From Paramacrobiotus metropolitanus (Eukaryota > Tardigrada > Eutardigrada > Parachela > Macrobiotidae): a DNA stretch of 64,000 nt. How positions within the stretch are numbered: position 1 is the first letter of the stretch; the number at the start of each line of letters is the position of its first letter. Below the pieces are notes generated by a model, which made no database searches, was not told where the DNA came from, and saw only the letters and a program-made list of their open reading frames with translations. Of this stretch, positions 55,056 through 64,000 are shown in pieces. The position numbers and the translations under genes are program-made. The stretch is from the NCBI RefSeq assembly GCF_019649055.1, contig NW_026570389.1:154710-218709 (forward strand). Direction: 5' to 3'.

Positions 55056-56910
55056 TTTCGTCCGACGGGAAAACTGGACAGCAGGTGTCAAAACCCCAAA
55101 ATAAAATTTGACAGGGATCAGGAATGCCAACGCCTCAATGTCACAGAGGGTCAACAGCATTTGGCAAAAGGGGAGTTCCACAAAATGGCGGTGGACACCC
55201 CCCATCCCGTATTACGCCCTGGCCTTACTCAAGGGACTTGAGAAAAGAGAGGAGTTTTTAATGGTATTTCAACATTTTTCGCAATGCGGACATGGGCACT
55301 CTCTGGATTCCCGTACCCGGGCAACAGAGAAATGCAAATCTCTGCATCTGCCACATTAAGAACCTTGAAAATGTTCCCTAAACCTCGTGCACAAGTCTGG
55401 GCATCGCTTCGCTTCTCAATGATAGCCAGCGTCCAGCGGAATAATCTTCGACAGAATATTCCGTCTTTCCCAAACACTTACCTCTCAATATCCTGATCAG
55501 ACAAGAAACCTAAAACCCGAATTTGTGATGTTTTTGAGTCAGTCCTTGAACAGGGCAAAATACTACATTCAACAGTACAAATTACAGAATGGGGTTCTGT
55601 GGTAATTTTCATTCCGAGGCATGTTTTCGCTGCTGACGACGAAAATGGCAGCCTTAATTGATGATGCCACTGCATGGCTGTGATTGGCTGGCCTTTGTCT
55701 ACCCGCTTTTAGCTTTTAGCATCTCGGATTGCAGGTCATGGCGGCCAGTACCAGCATGGCTATGGCGGGCAATTTGTGATGATACTTACAATTTGACTAC
55801 TGGGATGAGATGTGCAAATTGTGATGTGCAATTTGACTAAGTCAATTTGCACAGCACCATTTAAACAGTGCAAAACTTCCAAATTTTGCAGTACCATTTT
55901 GAAGGATAGCGCACCCTGTTTGTTGCCGAACTTGTCCGAAATCCAGATTGGTTTGTGTTTGTATGTCATTGGTGCATAATTTGCCATCAGGCTACAGGCT
56001 ATGAGATGAAATTGCAGCGGCGCAGCGTGCCTAACAATAAGCCCATGTTTCAATTTTTCCGGCTACAGCCGTGCAACTCCTGTGAGACGGGCTTGCTCTA
56101 CAGTAGTACTGTACTGTATGTCTGCTGACTTTTCTTTTTCACATTATCGCTTTTATCAAATATGACGCTGTGCTTCTGATCCATCATGTCGTCAGTATCA
56201 AACAGTTACACATCTGGATCCTGTCAACCAAACCGCTGCGACGGGCTGTTGCAGAATCAGGATCAATAGAAGAAAACAGCACAAACCGGGTCGGCGCAGG
56301 CATAATACAGAGTGTACAGATGAGCAGAGAAAGCACACCGCCGGCCGTGCTGCATTGTCAAGTGCCCATGCCTTCGACCAGACGAATCCAACAGCCGCTG
56401 GACGCCACTCGGTCAGGCAGACATATACTTCACTTCATTTGAATTTGTAGACAACAATTTCTCATTGCACACCTAACTGCATTAAGCCAACCGTTGCGCT
56501 GACGTCAACACGGGTGGCGATGGTTGTCGGCCCTGATCTGGTTGGACCATAGGCGCGTGGAGTCGCTAGTCCACTCTGGGAACGTTTGCTCTTGGCCGTG
56601 CGAATCAACAACCGCTGCTTCTGCAACACATGGCGCAAGTCTCATACTGCACGAAAACGAGTTCTCTGCTCGCGCCTTGTCCTATCAAGTTATGCGCACT
56701 AGACGTTTCCTTCTTGCACAATAATTTTGTGGCGACTCGTCAATGATCAGTTCCTGGGACTTCGCGCTCATGAATTTCCATTTGTTTCAGGTTATCGTTT
56801 TTGGAACTGTTAGTCAGTGTGTGATTGATACGTTGGAACAGTTTTCGAATTCAGAAGTAGTTAAGGACTTAAGTTTGCTTTTCACGGAATCGACTTTCCT
56901 TAATTTGTTT
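55056..56910. other. Intergenic
   Basis: No gene is supported; repeated GTGCAAATTGTGATG / CAATTTGACTA words lie near 55,770-55,850. Confidence 0.5.
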
Positions 56911-57207
56911 TTATAATTTGAAACACTTGTATAATAAAATGTTACTTATGTTTTCATGGGCAGCTCGTTCATCGTCAAATCCTGAATATACCAGCAGCGT
57001 GGTGGCGCAGTAGGGATCGGCAGCGCCGCCTGAGACAAGGGCTGTGCTGCAGACCGGGATGTACGAGCTGCCGTCACAGGTGATGTATGGCGCACTGGCA
57101 CAGCGCCTAGCCTCGAAATCGAATGATGCCCGCATGGGCACAGGGAAGATGTCGACGTGGTTGCCGCGGCAGCAGGTTATAATATAGTGGTGACGAAATG
57201 AAGGCAC
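56911..57207 (-). pseudogene. Ig-like family C-terminal fragment, copy 6
   Basis: ASFDFEARRCASAPYITC followed by SGGAADPYCATTLLVYSG resembles the second-domain end of the family (GAPDTFCATTLIVGM). No signal exon or first domain is seen. It ends beside interspersed repeat copy C, which may have replaced the rest. Confidence 0.5.
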
Positions 57208-57277
57208 AAGGAAAACAAGTGCTGCACCAATACAACGGCGTCACTGTTGGCTTACGTGGCAGCACGGCTGAGCCGGC

Positions 57278-58450
57278 AAAGGTCACCGTCAACTCCCAGC
57301 CGGACATGGACCGTGCTGGTCGGTGGCATGCAGATAAACTGCCCGCGGCATCCTCCAGCTTACAAGCAAAGCGGGCAGGATAGTAAATAAGACAACGCTC
57401 ATGCGATTATCCGTGACTGTGATCAGCAGCTTTCTGCCGCGATGTTGTTTGTCAAATTCTGGAAGGATTGGCTTGGTTAACTAGACCCGTTAACGGATAA
57501 CCGGTGGTGTCGGTAAAACCTCTTTGTCTGCAGTCTAGAAATAGGCAGATCACGGGGTGGCTGCTGCGCCTTCCGATCCGCTATCGAGAGATATTATTGT
57601 AGGGTGAAGAAAACAAGTGCAGCCGGAATGCTGTCGTCTATTCGGTGGTATTTAAGGATTACTTGTACAGTAAGTAACTGTAAGCCGCTCGCGCACGCGC
57701 CCCTCGATCAATACATCTTAGATTATAAATGCTGCATCACCCGCAGTCGACGAATTTGTGTTGCAACAAACTTCACAGTGTTCTTTTATTTGTGCGTAAT
57801 ATAACAAGAACACTGAAGTTTGTGTTCTTGTTATTTGTGCTGAAATTAGAGCACAAATTGTGCTCTATTTTTCTTATGTTTCAGTTCGCTACATCAGCAA
57901 TGATCAGTATAAGAAAGAACCTGCGCTTGATAAATGCTGTGCATTCAGTTGTTTCCATTGGTTTGCTGGGTGCACGGGCGACCGGCGTGCCACCAATAAA
58001 CCAATGGAAACAACTGAATTGCATCGGATGTTGCATCGGATTAGCCAGATGATCGGATCTGCCAAATGCCTCCCAAGAAGATATTTTTTATCAGTAGCCG
58101 AAATGATAAAGAGAGGAGAAAGAGTGACAACGCAAAGAATTTTCCCAATTTTTCCCATTATTTGAACTGATATGCTATCATACCAGATACCAGTTCAAAC
58201 TTCAAATAGTGGCAAAAGTGTATCAATTGAATGCTCGTGTTATACTCGTAGCAAACAAGCGTTCAACTGAAGGTTGTCATTCTTCGGTATGTTATAGCTC
58301 TAGTGGATGCCACGGTGCACAACAAGAATCAATACGAAGGCGCTGGCAAAAGGAATTCCGGGCAAGAAGAACTGACGAGGCGCCGTAATTAAGCCTGCCC
58401 GTGCCACGCCACAGTCACTCGTGACCTTTAACGGTAACTCCGGTCAGTTC
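57278..58450 (+). repeat. Interspersed repeat family, copy C
   Basis: Starts with AAAGGTCACCGTCAACTCCC and ends near GTGACCTTTAACGGTAACTC, so this copy is bracketed by AAAGGTCA boxes in opposite orientation (57,278 and 58,422). It matches copy B through its length, including the acceptor TTTCAG at about 57,885 and the ACAACAAGAATCAA word near 58,320. The frame in B is not preserved. Confidence 0.65.
57943..58019. repeat. 77-base hairpin with perfect 22-bp arms
   Basis: ATTCAGTTGTTTCCATTGG.. at 57,943-57,964 is perfectly complementary to 57,998-58,019. The size fits a small-RNA precursor. Copy B of the repeat has the left arm but not the right, so the right arm arose in copy C. Confidence 0.8.
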
Positions 58451-60515
58451 ATAAGTTATGCATGTACAATTATCCCTAATATAGATAGAGCGCATTTGCG
58501 TCTTATTGAAGGACGTAATTACATTATATCGAGAAATATAAAAATTCCGTTAGCACTTCGGCCTCACCTATCGCGCACAATCCGTCCGTCATGTGGAACT
58601 GCCATCAAGCATGTCGGCTTCCTCACCAAGCCGTTTTCGACTACGGGGTAACCTTTAACATCGTCATCTTGTCCCGACCTCTTGACGATTCCACATAGTG
58701 TAGTTGCTTTGTGCCTGTACAGGACACCTGTTTCCAGCAATCACAACGTGTAAACTCTAATGAATCAGACGCTGACGCAGATTGCCAAAGGATAATCTTT
58801 GTGTGTCAGCGACGACCAGCGGATACGCGGATCTGTTGAGGTGCCAGCGCGACAGTATCGCGCCTCTAATCATCCGCGGTACGTACAACGGACCCCACGT
58901 TTCTAATGCAGCTAGTTCTCATTTTTATTTATCCGATATTGTTAGAGTCTTTACGATTTTGGTAAAATTATTTCTTTTGTCGTTGTTAAGGCCTTGAGGA
59001 AGTGGATCCGCTGGGCAGGTCAACGCAGTGACCACTGTCAGCTTCCATATTGCAGCATACCTCAACGAGCAATGATACCATACTATCAGTCCGTGGATAA
59101 CGAGCCTGTGCAGCTGGAACTGGAAGAGCTGTCTTCCGCTGCCGGATGCACGCCTGCCCGACATTTCGATCATATCCAACACTGGCGCGTGGCTCTCTAC
59201 GCTCGCTTCCGGCCAAAATGAACATGCACACCCCGTGCCGATCATTACCAAAAGTCACTACTGAGCGGCAGTTTCATATATAGCGCAGAAGTCGGCCAGT
59301 TATAATTTCCATCACGGAATTAATTGGGATAAAATGAGTAAAGCAACATTTAAATAAATAAATAAATAATTAAAGTAATTATAATTATAACAAAACGCCC
59401 CTTGAAAGTACGTAGTTGTTTATCGTATTTATGAAATAACAGTAGTGTAATACTTAGTAATATGTAATACAGCTAATAATACTAATTATTAGGAAAATAT
59501 TTAATAGTTTTATGGATGTCAGTCCGTCTCACATCAACGGGGACCAGTTATTCTGGTTTAAGCGATGCTTTCCTGTCTGTATTCACACTGAATTAAACTG
59601 ACTGATATTACTTATAGTAAGAAAACCAATGCATTACGTAAATTGTAATGATAGGTAATAAATAATATTTGAATAAATAATACTGGTGCAATATACTTTT
59701 ATTATAAGTCCATGCCAGCAATGCTGCGCATTTCACTGGTACACATATACTTCTACTGTAAATTATTTCAGTGGGAGATTCACCATACACTGCATACTCT
59801 GCGCTGCGGCGTTATTCCCGTTTCTCTTGTCGGCATATCAATCGTACAGGCCTTTCAATAAGACGACTTTACTGCCCTGTAGTTTTAAACTTCTACACCG
59901 TCCGACTATATGGTTGCTTGTGGGGATTGAGCACCGAAAAGCAGCGACTCAGATTGTATCCTGCTTGTTCACATCAGCGAACATCCCCAACGTCGGCCAC
60001 ACTGCACGGTGTTTTTTATAAGAAATGCCACCGAACATCTCAACGGTACCACGCGTTAGAATTCTGAAGGATTCGAATGCCTAATTGTACTACACTCAAC
60101 AAGAAGACAGCATACGCCAGCGGTTAGCCGGGTATTTAGACAGTCAGCAACAGGCGCAACTGCCGGATTACCAAGCACCTTTTCCACGTTGCCTGGCAAC
60201 CGATTAATTCTGAACAACACACATCCGTACGCCACACTCAATATATAATTAATATTATAATAAGACTTCACCTTGCCATCAATCCGCTGCAGTAATAACC
60301 AATGTTGCAGAACATCATCGCGGACGTCGCGGGATTCCTCCAAAGGTCGCAAGCGCACGAAATGCCGTTTCACCACTCAAGTACGCGCTGCCGGCGCACT
60401 GCAGTTCCTCACCGCCGGACGAAACATGTCCGGTGCAGCGTTATCTCTGGGTGCATGTCGGCTGGCATTTCTGACAGCTGACGCTGCCGGAATCATTTGC
60501 GCGTCATCTCGCGCA
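58451..60515. other. Intergenic
   Basis: No gene is supported. A short (AAAT)n tract lies near 59,352-59,370. Confidence 0.5.
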
Positions 60516-60534
60516 ATGGCCATCATAAACGTTG

Positions 60535-61529
60535 ACCTACATACACGTTTATAGCATTTTCTTGCTGGCTGTGATTCTTGGACACGTTGGACAAAGCTGC
60601 CCGATCACACCACCGACACCACGTAAGTTGTCCTTGGTGCCCTTTTTTTGCCGACAGAGCATTGAACGTTTCTTTGGGTCTCCCTCGATGCATTGCAGTG
60701 CAGCGTGCCGCCAAGGCAGTTCAGCAAGCCGAAGCCCACATGACCGACAACGTTATCATCCTGCCGGCCTTCGAGAACGAGACTACCGGGAGGCGCCACC
60801 GGCCAACACCGTGCGCGTCCTGTTGGGAGACACGGCGAGCCTTTCCTGCAACGCCGAACCGGTTCAACGGATCGTCTGGCGCCACCACAACGCCACCATC
60901 CAAGGCGTCGATGTGGTATACTCCACGAAAGGTCACTACTACCGACTGACGTCCAGCGCTAGCACCAGCTCTCTTGATCCACAACGTCACCCGCGAGGCG
61001 GCGGGACGGTAGAGTGTCTTCTGACGAAAGGTGACCTTTAGCGGAGACCACCAGTGGTGACCTTTCCGTCCTCCGGCAGTTCGAGCTAGAGCCGAAACTG
61101 CGCCCTCAAGACGTCTTCGTTGCGCCCATGCGCAACGTGTCCACGCCGCTGTGGAGCTTCTCCATGACGTGCACCGGCCGCCTGGACTGCAGCCGGCGGG
61201 TAGCCGCCGCGCACTTTATCTGGAAGTACGACGGGCATTTCGTAGCGTCGCCGTATCACTACCTCAACACAATCGCCGGTAATTTGCGTCCTACCGGTTT
61301 GCAACTCGGCACCATCACCGCTGCGCTGTCGCTGCCCGGAGCGGCCGATCCCGTGTGCTACACCACGCTGACCATTACGATGGACGAGAACACCAATCAT
61401 CGGCCGGCGCGGGTGGACTGCTGGATCCGCACCGATGCGCCGTCACGAGTGGTTTGTGCAGTCGGCATACGTCCATTTCACGCAGTCAATTTAGACGACC
61501 GGTTGTTGTTGCGAATTTTTGAATTTTGA
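60535..61529 (+). pseudogene. Decayed Ig-like gene, copy 5
   Basis: Exon 1 keeps a signal-like stretch (IFLLAVILGHVGQSCP) but has no in-frame ATG. A 76-bp phase-1 intron (GTAAGT..GCAG, 60,623-60,698) leads to exon 2 with VQRAAKAVQQAEAHMTD, LLGDTASLSCNAEPV, IVWRHHNATI, then NFS-type FSMTCTGRLDCS and YTTLTITM, spread over several frames (about four shifts). Boxes at 60,928, 61,032 and 61,058 include a perfect 13-base palindrome AAAGGTGACCTTT at 61,027. Confidence 0.75.
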
Positions 61530-62515
61530 TTATTGCGATTAATGTACGGTAAGCTTTGGTTTTCTTGAATAGACTTTTCGTTGTATGGCTAGGTTGTGCA
61601 TTACGCTCTACACGTTATTTGATGTCGTTGTTATTGTTTGCGCTTTTATTGTCTCATTAAGATTTGAGTTAAAATATAAGAAAGCTGGGCATGGGGTCAG
61701 ACTGATTCGCTAACGCGTAAACTCGCATATTCCGCTTACATTTCTTACCAAACCGAAATAAGCTTTAGGATCATCAGATGATCTACTATCAACATTATCC
61801 ACAGGTTGCCTTGAGCGGCAGACAAAACATTTTAGCAGTATGACGAGAAGCTTAACGTATATCCACTGTTAAATACCGGCTACCAGATACGAAATTGCCA
61901 CATTTCCAGTATCGATCGACTTCGTTTAATTTTCCATTTAAACCACCTTCCAGTTTTACCCCGCATTTCCCGATAATTTTATTCAGCGAACGAGATACCT
62001 GAGCGTGGTTTTATGAGTTCTGGTAGCGGATATTCGATTTAAATTAAGAGCTATTAATTACGTGCAACCACTCTCCAAGAGGCCAGTAATGTTTGGCGTG
62101 ACGTAAAGTGCCATAAAGAAATAAAATACTACTGGTTAAGCACATTATAAAATAACAGTACATATGTAAAGTCAGCAATATGTGCACCCATAGATATGAT
62201 TAATTTCTGGCGTGCAGCGCCGGCATACACTGCACCACACCGCCGGAAGTTGTCTGTGTAACGAGCACGTTCTCCGTGTAGCATTTGCCCGCTCTCCGCT
62301 GGGACACACAGTCACACAGTACATCGATATGTTAACAGCGTGTACGTTGCTGTTGCCGCTCAACTCTTCTCTCATCGCATATACGCATATACAGTAGTTC
62401 CAGCGAGCGCTACATGCGCTTGAGTTAGGGCATCTTCTTGTTGCTGCGCCAGCAGATATCCAGCTATACCAGCCACTTCCGACCGGCTATTTGGATGGCC
62501 AGCGGAATGTAAATT
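61530..62515. other. Intergenic
   Basis: AT-rich; no gene or repeat recognised. Confidence 0.5.
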
Positions 62516-62669
62516 AATTGCCTTTATATTGCACTAAATCATTGCGCGCCCCGCTCATCTATACGCGCAGGCAAATGCCGGTATTTAAATGTAATTGCCT
62601 TTATATTGCACTAAATCATTGCGCGCCCCCGCTCATCTATACGCGCAGGCAAATGCCGGTATTTAAATG
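62516..62669. repeat. Tandem duplication, 77-78 bp twice
   Basis: The unit starting AATTGCCTTTATATTGCACT is repeated with a one-base length difference in a C run. Confidence 0.8.
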
Positions 62670-62939
62670 TTCTGCGTCAAACGCTGCCTGTATACTGAAC
62701 ACCGGATGTTTCCGCGTAAGATCATCAGCGCGCTTCTTCCATTGGCATCCGACGCGGCAACACAACCGATCGCGATCTGGCAATGCGCCGATATTTCTCC
62801 GCGAGTTTATTTTCTCAAGAATAACGCGCTGTTAATCTTCCTCCGGACGTATGCACCATTAATAACGCTCACTCTTCCCGGCACTAAAATACTGTAATCC
62901 GATGCTACACTGATGTATTTATTCTCTGATTTTTCTGGA

Positions 62940-63800
62940 TTTATTTCCCTTGCATCCTGTGAAGATAATTAGGTAAGTCTGCGCATAAAACGTGCTTTAG
63001 TAAACGCGCTAAACCTCGACGCTGTTGCGCGCGGTGTAAAAAATACAACGGCTGTAGCGTCGCCGGCGGCGTTGATGTGTTCCCAAGGCAGTCGTCAGTG
63101 TGCGACATTAGCCGTTCGCGCGGCAACGGCCCATTCCGCCGCGCGACAACACGCTGATTATCCGCACTTTTCGCGCCTGTCCAACGGCATTACTGTCTCT
63201 CGCTGATCCCATCGATCGGGAAACGTTCCCCATCAGCGTCCCGAATTCCCCAAACGCCGCTTAACGCGCACCGTCGAGTCGCGCAATCGCGCCGGCGTCT
63301 GATGAAAACCCTATCGAGCGTTGCGATCGTGAAAATTCCAAAGGTCACCGTCCCGGGTTTGTACGTCAGCGAACAGCCGTTCCCCGCCGGAAGTCCCACC
63401 AGGCGAACCCGGATGATTACGGGAAGAGCCGGGGTCGGGGATTTTTTGTGTACGCGCGCGCACCGCGTATCGCGTTGATCCGGTTGTTATTGAGAGAGAG
63501 AGGGAGAGCGAGAGAATAGAGTCTCCACGCTCACCTGATTTCCTGTTGGTCTCTTCCGCTCCGGCTCTTTTCAGGCCCGCTCGCGGCAACGGCCGCGTAA
63601 CAAGGCATTGTGCCTGCGCCGGCATGCCGCGCTCCATTAGCGCAATTATTCCCTTACCTGTGTGCAGCGACAAAGTGCCGCGGCGCTGTATAATCTGTAC
63701 AGCGCTGTGCGGCCGATGTATCGATCGGTGTTGTTCGATTAAGGATTGCCGACGGCCGGCGCGCTGATCCGATCGGATGACGGCCGATATACCGACATTA
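62940..63800. promoter_or_regulatory. GC- and CpG-rich block near the right edge
   Basis: CpG-dense sequence with a GAGAGAGAG tract (about 63,492) and an AAAGGTCA box (63,341), unlike the AT-rich flanks. It may be the promoter or first exon region of a gene beyond the window. No coding frame is convincing. Confidence 0.3.
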
Positions 63801-64000
63801 TATTATCGCCTCCATTCACCGTCAATCCGCTCTACCGTCAGCACGACCCCGACCTTGAATCGACGCTAATTCCCCATTGATGCGAAGCCCTGTGTCGGTA
63901 AACACGGCTCTCGTCTCTCACTTGTCCCGTTTTTTCTCCTTCTATGCGCAAACACGCATGCCTTCAGTACGTTCGCTGCGTGTCGAGATTTTAATTATAC

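Noticed and set aside
61027-61039. AAAGGTGACCTTT palindrome as an ecdysone-type receptor element
   Set aside because: It lies inside a decayed coding exon and I have no evidence of regulation; noted only within copy 5.
63311-63673. Minus-strand 120-codon frame in the GC-rich block
   Set aside because: GC-rich sequence with few stops; the frame includes a simple GAGAGA tract and no domain.

Overview
The window looks like nuclear DNA of a small-genome invertebrate. Host genes are split by short introns (about 58 to 600 bp, most under 200 bp) with GT..AG borders, encode secreted extracellular-type proteins, and lie among many transposable elements. No gene here fixes the phylum; a tardigrade- or crustacean-like ecdysozoan is my guess only.

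Bases 1 to about 18,200 hold one very large Ty3/gypsy-type LTR retroelement, cut by the left edge. It carries protease, reverse transcriptase/RNase H and integrase frames. After integrase come five more long frames (8,961 to 17,177): a Q/M/N-rich protein, a protein with a domain repeated three times, a protein with several winged-helix-like modules, a Cys/Arg-rich protein, and a helical protein with a basic tail. Its DNA is unusual. The 8-mer AAAGGTCA (or TGACCTTT) occurs about 82 times by hand count where about 0.5 is expected, in all three reading frames, in both orientations and in the non-coding gaps. It also carries three families of hairpins whose loops are conserved while their stems change on both sides together.

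From 18.2 to 30.3 kb there are small inverted-repeat elements, an interspersed repeat and one decayed immunoglobulin (Ig)-like gene. From 30.2 to 39.4 kb lies the gene-rich part: a candidate secreted peptide, an inverted pair of small secreted thyroglobulin-type-1-like genes, and an inverted pair of genes ending in a cysteine-dioxygenase-like cupin. The second cupin gene has phase-consistent exons giving CUB-like, LDLa-like, Thr/Pro linker, beta-rich and cupin parts, an unusual combination.

From 42.2 to 46.5 kb a MULE DNA transposon with a FLYWCH-type transposase sits inside another MULE-like element; both have 9-bp target duplications. From 47.7 to 61.5 kb lie further members of the Ig-like secreted family: one whole gene, three decayed copies and a fragment. 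The right end is GC- and CpG-rich and may be the start of a gene beyond the window.
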